The notes: generated by a model not told the origin, from the letters alone. A DNA stretch of 64,000 nucleotides from F22 sp963678855 (GCA_963678855.1 OY787448.1:1736001-1800000); one strand, 5' to 3'. Shown: positions 16,927 through 25,832, counted from the stretch's first letter. Numbers and translations: made by a program.

Positions 16927-17016
16927 GTGTATAGATGTACATCTATGCAGGTATACATGTGCATCTATACACGTATAAGTGTACATCTATACATGTATAA
17001 GTGTACATCTATACTT
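16927..17016. repeat. Four-unit 22-24 bp palindromic tandem array
   Basis: Four adjoining imperfect units without spacers: 16927-16950, 16951-16972, 16973-16994 and 16995-17016. The typical unit is GTATAAGTGTACATCTATAC plus two bases. Each unit is itself near-palindromic; the first contains the perfect ATAGATGTACATCTAT. Unit centres are 22-23 bp apart. It fills most of the 289-bp gap between the M16 and NimA-like genes. An inverted repeat GCTTTCA/TGAAAGC (16893-16926) precedes it. No gene was found in the rest of the gap. Confidence 0.85.
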
Positions 17017-17087
17017 AGACGGAAGCCTTACAAAATTTACAGCGCAGCCTAAGAGATTCAGTTTACTTAGTATTCGCCAACTGGAAG

Positions 17088-17143
17088 CAATAAATAAGAT
17101 GGGCTGTACCAAATATTTTTGATACAGCCCATCTTATTTATTG
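17088..17143. terminator. Terminator with perfect 21-bp arms
   Basis: The arms 17088-17108 and 17123-17143 are perfectly complementary over 21 bases (core AAGATGGGCTGTA) around a 14-nt AT-rich loop. Read leftward it ends in CTTATTTATTG and terminates the NimA-like operon. The stop codon of that gene (17138-17140) lies inside the right arm. Confidence 0.8.
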
Positions 17144-17614
17144 TTTTCCTTTTCCAGTCATATTCTCGATATCGATACGGACAATCTCTGTGCGATCGAA
17201 AGATTTCTCTAGGTATTTCATACCAATTTCTTTATCGGCAGGGGAGTACTTGTCTAAGATAAGTTCTAAGGCATGTCGACGTTCTTCAGCTGGAAGGCCA
17301 ATAGATGCTTTCCCTTTTATCACAATACTATTATATAATGTGGTGAACTTTTCAGAAACCACCTGTGTTTTCCCTACTACAACAAATGAAACATGAGGCT
17401 CTTTTTGTATGCATCGAAGTTTTTCGCCTTCTTTAGCACAGTGGAAATATAGCTTATCCTCATCAACCACATAACTTAATGGTATACCGTAGCCTCCGCC
17501 TGTTTCAGCTTCCATAGCCAGCACACCATACTCGCCATTTTGAAGCAGTTCATAAGCTTCGTTTTCTGGCAGTAATCTTTGCTGTCTACGTACATTTGAG
17601 TTGTCGTATTTCAT
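17138..17614 (-). CDS. NimA-like pyridoxamine 5'-phosphate oxidase-family flavoprotein
   Basis: A 158-residue split-barrel flavoprotein. N-terminal RRQQRLLPENEAYELLQ, then GVLAM and YGIPLSYVV, LYFHCAKEGEKLRCI and a VSFVVVGKTQVV strand match the Nim nitroimidazole-resistance group, including the conserved His. Nim proteins are thought to reduce or sequester 5-nitroimidazoles, but many homologues have no resistance phenotype, so resistance is not claimed. It is the last gene of an operon behind a DUF3108 protein (3-bp gap) and an Ig-like lipoprotein. Confidence 0.85.
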   Translation of the reverse strand: MKYDNSNVRRQQRLLPENEAYELLQNGEYGVLAMEAETGGGYGIPLSYVVDEDKLYFHCAKEGEKLRCIQKEPHVSFVVVGKTQVVSEKFTTLYNSIVIKGKASIGLPAEERRHALELILDKYSPADKEIGMKYLEKSFDRTEIVRIDIENMTGKGKQ

Positions 17615-17617
17615 GTC

Positions 17618-18574
17618 CTAGTTACTTAAAGAGTCAAGTTTAGCGATTGAATCTTGCAAGGCTGCCTCAATTCTTTTCTTTTCAGCTGCTAGCGCCTTGG
17701 CTTCATCTTTTAGCTTGCGGTTAAGTAGCTTCAATCGCTTCTTTTCTGCTTTCTTGTCTTTCACGATAGAAGTCATAGGATGACGATTGCCATTATACAT
17801 CTTTAAGAAAGCTTTGGCCGAACCGAAGTTCAGGAACATATCCAAACGGACAGGCAAGTGGTTATCATCGTCTGTTACATAGAAAGTAATGACTTCTTTT
17901 TCTTTGCCTTTCTTATATTCTACAAAAGAGAAAACCAAACATCGATACGTCACTTCGTTTTTATCTTCAAAAAGTCGATAACCACGGAAGATTAGTGTTT
18001 CTTGTTTAACACGACGTCCATCTGCCATATCAAAGTTGTAAGGTTCTCCCATTTTAAACTTATCAGGGGTATATGAGCGGTAACGCATCAGGATACTCAA
18101 CATATCTTGAACACAACCACTAACGGCTACTGTGTCGCAGTGATATCTATTTTTTCTAGGGTAGGTACGCTCTAGCTTGATACGTACACTATCTGGATCA
18201 TAGAAATAGGTCGCTTTATCAATAGAATATCGTTTGCCCTCTTCTGCGCCTTTGCGGAAATATAGAGGCAACATATCCTTGCTGATAACACTGGTTAGTG
18301 TATCTCGCATCTTAAAAAACACATCTGCTTTGCTACCACTTTTGGAAATCATTTGGACTTTGTAGGCAGATTGTCCTTCATAGTCTATAGAATCTGTCCA
18401 TAAACTAGCAGTACCAGCCTTTGTCCAAATAAAACGCCAGTTGAAGTACAAATCGTACGACAAATGTTCGCCACTCTTAAATGCTGTATTCTCCATAGTG
18501 CATTGAGCGCGTGCCGTTGAGGCACCACCCAATACTAATAGAATGATTAGTAATAATAGTGGTTTTCTGTTCAT
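17618..18574 (-). CDS. DUF3108 domain exported protein
   Basis: A 318-residue exported protein of unknown function. The signal peptide covers residues ~1-24 (LLLLIILLVLGGASTARAQ). The central ~220 residues match DUF3108: F.SGEHLSYDLYFNW near the start, FYDPDSV and VITFYVTDDDNHLPVRLD later. The last ~50 residues form a Lys/Ala-rich coiled coil ending AALQDSIAKLDSLSN. It lies 34 bp after the Ig-like lipoprotein gene and 3 bp before the NimA-like gene. An envelope role is inferred from the signal peptide only. Confidence 0.8.
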   Translation of the reverse strand: MNRKPLLLLIILLVLGGASTARAQCTMENTAFKSGEHLSYDLYFNWRFIWTKAGTASLWTDSIDYEGQSAYKVQMISKSGSKADVFFKMRDTLTSVISKDMLPLYFRKGAEEGKRYSIDKATYFYDPDSVRIKLERTYPRKNRYHCDTVAVSGCVQDMLSILMRYRSYTPDKFKMGEPYNFDMADGRRVKQETLIFRGYRLFEDKNEVTYRCLVFSFVEYKKGKEKEVITFYVTDDDNHLPVRLDMFLNFGSAKAFLKMYNGNRHPMTSIVKDKKAEKKRLKLLNRKLKDEAKALAAEKKRIEAALQDSIAKLDSLSN

Positions 18575-18608
18575 ATCGTTTGTTTTTGTGTGTAGCAGAC
18601 GGTTTGGT

Positions 18609-20504
18609 CTACCTTCTTCTACGTTTGTTTTGGTTTTTCTTCTTTTTGTCTTCAGGCTTTTGTTTCTTCATCTCATCATGTTTCTGCTTAAACAATGGAC
18701 GTGTATGAATATTCCAATCTTGTTCCAACTCCCAAAGTGCTTTAATCTCTACAATTTGAGGGTAGTAATATACTTTTTCAGGTTGAGTTTTTGTTTTATA
18801 ATCACCTGTATCCCACTTGTTATTCTTATTCGTGTCCTCAATAAGACGTGCCGAGTATTTACCTGGCTTCAAGTAGTAAAAATCGGCCTTCCCATCTCGT
18901 ACCTGACGTTGACGAACCACTTTGTCTTGATTGTTCAATAGTTGTACAAAGGCTGATGCTTTTGCTCCAGTCACATTGAAGTAAATCTCACCATACTCAT
19001 CCAGATTCTTGACATTAATAGTTGCACTATCTGTCTTATTCCCCAAACCGTAGATGCCCTTGAATGCTAAACTATCTACCATTAGTTTGTAGCTTCCAGC
19101 AGGTGCCCACTGAGTAAATAAACTGTATTCCATAGGGTGGTACTCGTCAGTCTTAACCGTGTGTGGTACTTCCTTCCATAGGCTATCAACCTGTTGCATC
19201 AACTTAATCTTAGTGCTGTCAAATGAAGCTACTGGTTCTTCAAACTTAATCTTCAACACACCATAGACATCCATAGAAGAAGCGCCTTCCATCTTGATTT
19301 TTAAAGTAGGAATGGTTGGAGGGATTGTATCTGTACCTTCTTTTTCACGCTTCTTGCGTGCTTTTTCTTCTTCTTTGCGTTGCTTTTCCATCTTACGCTT
19401 GTAGCTACTCTTGATAGCAAACGCTAACGTATCTACAGTAGGAACCAGTTTTTGCAAAGTATCAGTTGCCATATAATGAGCTTCTACTAGCAGGGTGTCT
19501 TTCTTAGCCAATACAGTATCGTTTACCCAGTAAATAAGGGAATCCAGTTCGGCTGTCTTTTCGATAGTAAAGGCATTAGTAGCATCGAAGTTCAATCCTT
19601 TAAGATAAGGTAAGCTATCGTTTGGTGCAGAGAAGACCATAGATAACTTATTAGGCACTTCACGGCTGTACTTTTTCAAGTATTGATAAGGATCTACTTC
19701 TTTAAATGCACGCAACACGATATCATCTGGATAATAGTGTGTATATGCTCTAGTAATCACTGTATCAACAGTAATTGTATCTCTCCAAATAGTATCTTGG
19801 AAAGTATCAGGTTTACTACTAGGGATAATCAAAGAATCTTCAAAAGCAATTTTTTCCGACTTCTGTGAAAAAGCATAGTTTTGATCACCGTCTTGAAGTC
19901 CAAAGATGCGGTACTTACCAGGAGCGATGCCACGAATATTGAAGTGACCACGGCTATCTGTACGTCCGATACGTAAGAAAGTTACTTTAGTAAACGCTGT
20001 ATCATTCAAATTGCTGTGCAAACCTACAAGCATTCCTTTTATTGGTTCCAAGTTTTCTGCTTCAAGCACATAACCAGCGACTTCCATTGTGTCAATTTTA
20101 TCACCAGTAGAGAATGTATAAGTGAAATTGCCTAGAGGGTTACCTTCATTGTTATCGACAATTGCGTCTGTAAAATCTACCGTATATGTCGTATTTGGCA
20201 TCAATGTGTCGCGTAAATTAACACGTACTTTTTTACCTGATGCTTTGATCTCTGGTGCTTTGATTTGTGCAGGAGAAATCACTACGTTTTGCGCTACATC
20301 TTCCACTTTTACATTTTCGTCAAAGTGTAGCACGATTCTATCCTTATCTGTATTGATAGCACCATAGGCTGGTGTACTTGATAAGAAACGTGGAGGGGCT
20401 TCATCAATTGGACCTCCATCAGGTCGACCTACATTGGCACAAGCATACAAAAGGCATGCTGCAAAAATGGTCGCAAGTATATGCGTATAACGGAATTTAT
20501 TCAT
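18609..20504 (-). CDS. Ig-like domain lipoprotein (Big_5 type)
   Basis: A 631-residue lipoprotein. The signal peptide ends in the lipobox LLYAC. The first domain (RFLSSTPAYGAINTDKDRIV to about residue 115) is the bacterial Ig-like Big_5 fold. A carboxypeptidase-regulatory-like segment follows (residues ~140-215). A long beta-rich region and a very basic tail ending in RRRR follow. The start ATG at 20504 is preferred over one 15 bp upstream because the promoter box lies between them. Related Bacteroidetes proteins are outer-membrane associated; function is unknown. First gene of a three-gene operon. Confidence 0.78.
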   Translation of the reverse strand: MNKFRYTHILATIFAACLLYACANVGRPDGGPIDEAPPRFLSSTPAYGAINTDKDRIVLHFDENVKVEDVAQNVVISPAQIKAPEIKASGKKVRVNLRDTLMPNTTYTVDFTDAIVDNNEGNPLGNFTYTFSTGDKIDTMEVAGYVLEAENLEPIKGMLVGLHSNLNDTAFTKVTFLRIGRTDSRGHFNIRGIAPGKYRIFGLQDGDQNYAFSQKSEKIAFEDSLIIPSSKPDTFQDTIWRDTITVDTVITRAYTHYYPDDIVLRAFKEVDPYQYLKKYSREVPNKLSMVFSAPNDSLPYLKGLNFDATNAFTIEKTAELDSLIYWVNDTVLAKKDTLLVEAHYMATDTLQKLVPTVDTLAFAIKSSYKRKMEKQRKEEEKARKKREKEGTDTIPPTIPTLKIKMEGASSMDVYGVLKIKFEEPVASFDSTKIKLMQQVDSLWKEVPHTVKTDEYHPMEYSLFTQWAPAGSYKLMVDSLAFKGIYGLGNKTDSATINVKNLDEYGEIYFNVTGAKASAFVQLLNNQDKVVRQRQVRDGKADFYYLKPGKYSARLIEDTNKNNKWDTGDYKTKTQPEKVYYYPQIVEIKALWELEQDWNIHTRPLFKQKHDEMKKQKPEDKKKKNQNKRRRR

Positions 20505-20508
20505 GCTA

Positions 20509-20516
20509 CAAAAATA
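20509..20516 (-). promoter_or_regulatory. -7 box abutting the Ig-like lipoprotein start
   Basis: Minus-strand TATTTTTG ends 4 bp before the ATG at 20504, leaving essentially no leader. This decides against the upstream in-frame ATG at 20519. Confidence 0.6.
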
Positions 20517-20544
20517 CATTTTTCCATGAATACAGCCGCATGTT

Positions 20545-21831
20545 TTAGCAAATTTCCGTGCGCCCTTTCAGGTAGAAATAGCCAAAACGACAGTAAAGAC
20601 ATCTTTTTTTCAAGCAATATTCTTTGTGTAGGTGGATAAGAGCTTGTGTATCACCAGCATTTTGTGCTTCCATATTGATTTTACTCCAGTCGCGGATAAT
20701 GTAATTGTTTTCAGCTGGGAGTGATTCGAGTAAGTCATTTGCTTTTTCACATAAGAGCTCGTCTCCTACTTGTTGACCGTAAGCAAAGAGTAGGGGAGCT
20801 ATGGCATTGATGCAGATTAACTGTACTGTTCTGGCAGTCAGCCGTCTTTTGTTGGGTAGAGATTGCTGTCCTTTATTCCCGAAGGTGAAATGAGACTCCC
20901 AGTAAGTAGAACAGCCAGCTTGCAAAAGTTCTTCGATAGATGCGATATTTGGCGCTTCGATAATTTGTGCGAAAAGCCCTTGGCGGTTGCAATAGAGATG
21001 GGCTAGTTGTGCGATACGTAGTGGGGGAAAGTTGTAGGGGCGAGTCCGCATGAGTTTCCAGCGAATTGGATCTAGACTTTTCAACTTAAATTTGTGTGCA
21101 AGATAAGTGTACTCTTGCTGCAGTTTCTTGTAGTATTCGTCATGTATATCTTCTTGTAGTAATCCTGCTTGTCCTAAGAAGATACATTCTACTTGCATAG
21201 CATTACTTCGATGTTTATCCACCGCTCTGAGATTTAGCAAACGGGCCCATTGTTCAAAGGCATCTCCATTGAGCCCAAACCCAAATGAACGGGCAATTGT
21301 AATGAAGGCGCAAGCCTCCCAGTCACCCATGAAATGCTTTAATCGTTCTTGTATTTGATCTGTTCTCATCTGTAGGCGTTCTATCTGTAACCGATTTAGC
21401 CAGCTTGTCTTCTCTATTTTATTGAGCGTGGGTAAGATATTGGAGCATCTTGGAGAATGAAGCCCTTTACATAAAGAGCGATACTGTTTAACCATTTGCT
21501 CTGTACAAGGCAACTCTAATTGGGGAATTTTGTTGCCATTGGTTCTTACTAAGTTGCAGTCGATTTTATTGGCTACATGCAGAATTACTGAGTCGTAGTT
21601 TGGGTCTTTGTCATGTCCATGTACAGCCCATAAAGAAGAGTGGGTGTGCACCTCCACTTGTCCCGCCCAAAGTACGCCGTTGATTTTGATTTTGGCGTTA
21701 AGAAAGTCGGGTCCAGCATTGCGGTTAAGCTCCCCTGGATCGATAATTTCTATCTCCTCACCATCAGTACTATAGAGAGCACCGAGGGGTAGGATACGAT
21801 GTAGCCACAGATATTGCAATAATTTTTCCAT
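20545..21831 (-). CDS. DUF2851 family protein
   Basis: A 428-residue cytoplasmic protein of unknown function. The N-terminal block is characteristic of the family: LQYLWLHRILPLGAL, EIIDPGELNRNAGPDF, then WAGQVEVHTHSSLW and VILHVAN. Its acidic and histidine residues resemble a nuclease-like metal site, but this is not established. CLKKRCLYCRFGYF near the C-terminus holds three Cys. The start ATG at 21831 is chosen because an upstream ATG at 21867 overlaps the promoter box. It is divergent from dapB. Confidence 0.85.
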   Translation of the reverse strand: MEKLLQYLWLHRILPLGALYSTDGEEIEIIDPGELNRNAGPDFLNAKIKINGVLWAGQVEVHTHSSLWAVHGHDKDPNYDSVILHVANKIDCNLVRTNGNKIPQLELPCTEQMVKQYRSLCKGLHSPRCSNILPTLNKIEKTSWLNRLQIERLQMRTDQIQERLKHFMGDWEACAFITIARSFGFGLNGDAFEQWARLLNLRAVDKHRSNAMQVECIFLGQAGLLQEDIHDEYYKKLQQEYTYLAHKFKLKSLDPIRWKLMRTRPYNFPPLRIAQLAHLYCNRQGLFAQIIEAPNIASIEELLQAGCSTYWESHFTFGNKGQQSLPNKRRLTARTVQLICINAIAPLLFAYGQQVGDELLCEKANDLLESLPAENNYIIRDWSKINMEAQNAGDTQALIHLHKEYCLKKRCLYCRFGYFYLKGRTEIC

Positions 21832-21864
21832 GTTCTTTCGCGTATTTATGTGAGATTCGCATGA

Positions 21865-21872
21865 CAAAAATA
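21865..21872 (-). promoter_or_regulatory. -7 box of the DUF2851 gene
   Basis: Minus-strand TATTTTTG, 33 bp before the ATG at 21831. Divergent from the dapB promoter 22 bp away. Confidence 0.6.
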
Positions 21873-21893
21873 CAAAGTTTGCTTCGTTTTTAC

Positions 21894-21901
21894 TATATTT
21901 G
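21894..21901 (+). promoter_or_regulatory. -7 box of the dapB operon
   Basis: TATATTTG fits TAnnTTTG and lies 36 bp before the dapB ATG at 21938. It probably drives dapB through the WbqC-like gene. Confidence 0.65.
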
Positions 21902-21937
21902 CAGGTAATAAACTGTAAAAAAATAAATCACAGAAAT

Positions 21938-22693
21938 ATGAAGATAGCATTAGTTGGATATGGAAAGATGGGCAAAGAGATCGAAAAAATCGCTCTTAGC
22001 CGTGGTCACCAAATTGTGGCAATCATTGATCAAGATAATCTAGGAGATTTCAACTCACCGAAATTTCGTCAAGCAGATGTAGCCATTGAGTTTACAAACC
22101 CTAGTGCTGCATTTGAGAATGTCAAGCACTGTATGGATGCTTGTGTGAAAGTTGTGTCTGGTAGTACAGGATGGATTGACCAACACCGCGAGGAAGTTGC
22201 CATGTTGTGTAACGAGCATAAGAAGACACTTTTTTGGGCTTCTAACTTTAGTCTAGGGGTGACTATCTTCCGTGCTGTCAATAAATATTTGGCTGGTATT
22301 ATGAACCAGTTTTCTGATTATGAGGTTAAGATGGAAGAGACACACCATGTGCACAAACTTGATGCACCAAGTGGTACAGCTATCACTTTGGCTCAAGAAG
22401 CTGTAGCTAAGCTAGATCGTAAAGACGATTGGTGTCTAGAAGCGACTGAAAGTCATCCTGAGGGTGAAAAAGAAGTACCAGCTGACAAATTGGGTATCGA
22501 AGCTATCCGTGAAGGGGAAGTCTTTGGTATTCACACTCTTGAGTACACTTCTCCATCAGATGTTATTCGTATCACTCACGATGCACAAAACCGTGGTGGT
22601 TTTGCTTTAGGTGCTGTGTTAGCAGCTGAATATACACATAAGAATGTCGGTTTCCTAGGTATGGAGAACCTTTTTCCATTCTTGCAGGATTAG
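21938..22693 (+). CDS. dapB: 4-hydroxy-tetrahydrodipicolinate reductase
   Basis: A 251-residue NAD(P)H enzyme reducing 4-hydroxy-tetrahydrodipicolinate in the lysine/diaminopimelate pathway. The glycine-rich dinucleotide loop is GYGKMGKEIEKIA at the N-terminus. SNFSLGVTIF and the catalytic EETHHVHKLDAPSGTA block follow. The start at 21938 puts this loop at the N-terminus, as in the family. It leads a compact run with the two signal-peptidase genes and a WbqC-like gene. Confidence 0.95.
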   Translation: MKIALVGYGKMGKEIEKIALSRGHQIVAIIDQDNLGDFNSPKFRQADVAIEFTNPSAAFENVKHCMDACVKVVSGSTGWIDQHREEVAMLCNEHKKTLFWASNFSLGVTIFRAVNKYLAGIMNQFSDYEVKMEETHHVHKLDAPSGTAITLAQEAVAKLDRKDDWCLEATESHPEGEKEVPADKLGIEAIREGEVFGIHTLEYTSPSDVIRITHDAQNRGGFALGAVLAAEYTHKNVGFLGMENLFPFLQD

Positions 22694-22735
22694 TTCGCAT
22701 TTCCTTAATACAGAATAGTCAATAAACATAGAATT

Positions 22736-24235
22736 ATGATGAATAAAGATAGAGAGGAACAAGCTTCAAGAAAACCGTCTTGGGTACGTTTCGGCATAGT
22801 CACTGCTTTGTACTTACTATTTTTGCTTTGGGTAGGTAGCTGGCGTGGTTTGTTTTTACTACCATTAATTTTCGATTTGTATATTACTCGAAAGATTAAT
22901 TGGGGATATTGGAAGCAAATAAAGAATCCTCTGCTGCGAGGTGTCTTGGGGTGGGTAGATGCCTTGTTATTTGCCATGGTTGCACTCTATTTTGTCAATA
23001 CCTATGTGTTCCAGAACTATCAGATTCCGTCTTCTTCATTAGAAAAGACATTGCTTGTAGGTGATTATTTATATGTAAGCAAGGTGAGCTATGGTCCACG
23101 TAAGCCAATGACGCCTTTGCATCTTCCATTTGTGCAAAACACTATGCCTTGGGGAGGTAAGTCGTATTTCTCTTGGCCTAAGTGGGACTTTGAACGCGCC
23201 CCAGGTCTTGGAGACGTAGAGCGAGGTGATATTGTTGTCTTTAATTTCCCAGCTGGAGATACTGTGGCTAGCAACTATCCAGCTTCAGATATCTATAGCA
23301 TCGCTTACTATGCAGGATTAGAACGTGTGGCAAGTGGTGTAGTTATGGATAGCCTTACGGAAGCTCAACAAGCTGCCATCTATAAGAAAGCCTATGCACA
23401 CGGTATGGATGTCGTTCGAAAATCTCCAGCTGCTTATGGAGAGTTGGTGACACACCCTGTAGATCGTCGTGAGAACTATGTCAAGCGTTGTGTAGCCATT
23501 CCTGGTGATACTTTGTCTATCAAGAATGGTGTGATGTATATCGATGGCAAGGTCTCTCCTGATGCACCTAAAGTACAGCATAATTACTTTATTCAAACGC
23601 AAGGTATGGCTATTCCTGATGCTATGATTACCGATTTGGGTATTAGCCAAGAGGATAATGTACGCATTGATATCAATCAAGGAAATATGCGCCAATTTGC
23701 TATGCAGATGGGATTGAATAAACAACTGGATGGTGGTCAATTAGCTCCAGTGTATCATTTCCCATTAACGATGGAGATAAAGAACAAACTCGAGCAAAAT
23801 CATCGTTTGACGTACCGCGTTGTACAAGAACCAGATGTGTATGGTGGTGAAGTGTATCCACTAAACTACCATACTAAGTGGACTCGCGACAATTATGGCC
23901 CTATCTATATTCCTAAGGCAGGTAGTACTATTGAACTGAATTATAAGAATGCTGCTATATATGGCCGTTGTATTGAAGCTTATGAAGGACATGTGCTAGC
24001 GGAAAAAGAAGGTCAGTTCTACGTTGATGGTGTGTTAGCTACATCTTATACATTTGATATGAACTACTATTGGATGATGGGTGATAACCGCGATAATTCT
24101 GCTGATTCGCGTTATTGGGGGTTTGTTCCAGAAGATCACGTAGTGGGTAAGCCTATCCTTGTCTGGTTGTCTATTGATAAAGACACAGGTAAAGTACGTT
24201 GGGATCGTCTATTTAAATGGGTTAGTAACAGTTAA
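22736..24235 (+). CDS. lepB: Signal peptidase I, long form
   Basis: A 499-residue type I signal peptidase. Two N-terminal hydrophobic stretches (about residues 23-50 and 76-90) anchor it. The catalytic Ser101 is in IPSSSLEKTL and Lys250 is in YVKRCVAIPGDTL. The C-terminal box GDNRDNSADSRYWGFVP is intact. About 125 residues separate the Ser and Lys boxes, and another large insert follows the Lys box, so it is longer than E. coli LepB (324 residues), as in other Bacteroidetes. It should process exported preproteins. An inactive-looking paralogue begins 6 bp downstream. Confidence 0.93.
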   Translation: MMNKDREEQASRKPSWVRFGIVTALYLLFLLWVGSWRGLFLLPLIFDLYITRKINWGYWKQIKNPLLRGVLGWVDALLFAMVALYFVNTYVFQNYQIPSSSLEKTLLVGDYLYVSKVSYGPRKPMTPLHLPFVQNTMPWGGKSYFSWPKWDFERAPGLGDVERGDIVVFNFPAGDTVASNYPASDIYSIAYYAGLERVASGVVMDSLTEAQQAAIYKKAYAHGMDVVRKSPAAYGELVTHPVDRRENYVKRCVAIPGDTLSIKNGVMYIDGKVSPDAPKVQHNYFIQTQGMAIPDAMITDLGISQEDNVRIDINQGNMRQFAMQMGLNKQLDGGQLAPVYHFPLTMEIKNKLEQNHRLTYRVVQEPDVYGGEVYPLNYHTKWTRDNYGPIYIPKAGSTIELNYKNAAIYGRCIEAYEGHVLAEKEGQFYVDGVLATSYTFDMNYYWMMGDNRDNSADSRYWGFVPEDHVVGKPILVWLSIDKDTGKVRWDRLFKWVSNS

Positions 24236-24241
24236 TAGCTT

Positions 24242-25147
24242 ATGAGAAGTGTACTACAATGGCTAAAGACTTTGGTTGTAGCCGCCCTCGTGGTGTTGCT
24301 ATTGCGTCAATGTGCCTTTTCTATTGTACGTATACCCGATGCTGGCATGTCTCCAACCTGTCATCAAGGGGATCGTTTGCTTATTAATAAATGGGCATAT
24401 GGTTATCGTGTGCCTTTTGAAAATCTACTAGGCTATCATAGATGGTCTTATACTCCTGTAGAGAAAGGAGATATTGCAGTCTTTGATAATCCGCGAGAGA
24501 TTATTGGCAAGCAAACTTTTATAGGACGCTGTGTAGGTGCTCCTGGTGATACCTTGTTTTTAGATAGTTTATATCGTAGTTTCTACACTCGATACAACCC
24601 AGATAAGAAATACTTGTATCAGTATCCACATCGCTATGAAGCTCTTTTGGATAGTCTAATGGCCGATCAAGGTATATTGGATAGTGGCTTGCGCCGACAA
24701 GATAGTTTGTATCATTTTAGAGCTTTCAGTCGCTATGAGTATTATTTGTTGAATCAATCTGTCGAAGACCTTTCTTGGCTGATGGCTCTCAACAAACGAG
24801 TACGTAATAAAGCGGTATTCCCCTTAATCATACCTACTGCAGGAAAAGCGATACAAATAACTCCTCAAAACATAATCTTGCTATACAATACTTTATTACG
24901 TCACGAGAAGAGACAAGTGGCAATTCGTCAAGATTCTCTCTTTATTGATCAGAAATACGTTAATAAGGCTAGCTTTAGCCAGGACTACTACTGGTTTTCT
25001 ACCGATAATAGTATCAACTTAAATGACTCAAGATTCTTTGGCCTAGTACCAGCCAGCTATTTGATAGGTCAAGCGTCTACTGTATTATACTCAGTTGATG
25101 CACAGCATACATTTCAATCTCCTCGTTGTTTTAAATCACTTCAATGA
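24242..25147 (+). CDS. Signal peptidase I paralogue lacking catalytic Ser and Lys
   Basis: A 301-residue S26 homologue with an N-terminal membrane helix. Its Ser box reads IPDAGMSPTCHQGD, with Gly35 where the nucleophile normally precedes Met. The Lys box reads FIGRCVGAPGDTLF, with Gly95 in place of the general-base Lys. The fold-defining C-terminal box is kept as STDNSINLNDSRFFGLVP. Both changes are clear in the DNA and the frame is otherwise intact. It is therefore probably a pseudoenzyme, perhaps a partner or regulator of the adjacent LepB. A displaced nucleophile at Ser37 cannot be fully excluded. It overlaps the WbqC-like gene by 4 bp. Confidence 0.85.
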   Translation: MRSVLQWLKTLVVAALVVLLLRQCAFSIVRIPDAGMSPTCHQGDRLLINKWAYGYRVPFENLLGYHRWSYTPVEKGDIAVFDNPREIIGKQTFIGRCVGAPGDTLFLDSLYRSFYTRYNPDKKYLYQYPHRYEALLDSLMADQGILDSGLRRQDSLYHFRAFSRYEYYLLNQSVEDLSWLMALNKRVRNKAVFPLIIPTAGKAIQITPQNIILLYNTLLRHEKRQVAIRQDSLFIDQKYVNKASFSQDYYWFSTDNSINLNDSRFFGLVPASYLIGQASTVLYSVDAQHTFQSPRCFKSLQ

Positions 25148-25800
25148 TACCAACACATTTAGACAAGATTCTTTTAGGTAGTGCCTATTTGGCACCTATC
25201 AATACATATAGGTTACTCTCTCGCTGTGACACGGCTCAAATTGAGGCTTGTGATAGTTACATCAAGCAGAGTTACCGAAATAGATGCGTGATTGCATCTC
25301 CACAAGGACCATTGACTTTAACCATTCCTATTGTAAAGCCTACGAATGGGAAAAACTTGATGAAGGATATACAGATAAGTGAACATGGCAAATGGCGTCA
25401 TTTGCATTGGAATGCTCTAGTTTCGGCCTACAACAACAGCCCCTTCTTCATGTATTACCAAGATGATTTTGCTCCTTTTTATGAGAAGCCCCATACTTGG
25501 CTGTATGATTATAATATGGAGTTGTGTCAATTGATCTGTAATTTATTAGATATCCCCGCCGAATTGCATGCCACTGAGGAGTTTGTCCCAATTCTAAAAG
25601 ATGTCGATGAGGCTTGGAAAGTACACGATTTTCGTGCTAGCATCCACCCTAAAGCTTCTCCTGAGATGCAATGCCCATATTATGTCAACGAGCCATATTA
25701 TCAAGTGTTTGAACAGAAATACGGTTTCTTAGGTAACTTAAGCATTGTTGATTTGCTCTTTAATTTGGGACCTGAAGGATTGTTGTACCTAGATAAATAA
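25144..25800 (+). CDS. WbqC-like family protein
   Basis: A 218-residue protein of the WbqC-like family, found mainly beside polysaccharide and lipid A-related genes. Recognisable parts are LLGSAYLAPINTYRLL near the start, SYRNRCVIASPQGPLTLTIPI and the HWNALVSAYNNSPFFMYY block. The biochemical function is not established. It overlaps the preceding gene in an ATGA arrangement, pointing to translational coupling in the dapB-lepB transcript. Confidence 0.8.
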   Translation: MIPTHLDKILLGSAYLAPINTYRLLSRCDTAQIEACDSYIKQSYRNRCVIASPQGPLTLTIPIVKPTNGKNLMKDIQISEHGKWRHLHWNALVSAYNNSPFFMYYQDDFAPFYEKPHTWLYDYNMELCQLICNLLDIPAELHATEEFVPILKDVDEAWKVHDFRASIHPKASPEMQCPYYVNEPYYQVFEQKYGFLGNLSIVDLLFNLGPEGLLYLDK

Positions 25801-25832
25801 TCGATACCTTGGGCCTTTATACTATATACGCT

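Noticed and set aside
16927..17016. Possible CRISPR array
   Set aside because: The units adjoin with no unique spacers, each unit is palindromic, and no cas genes are present.
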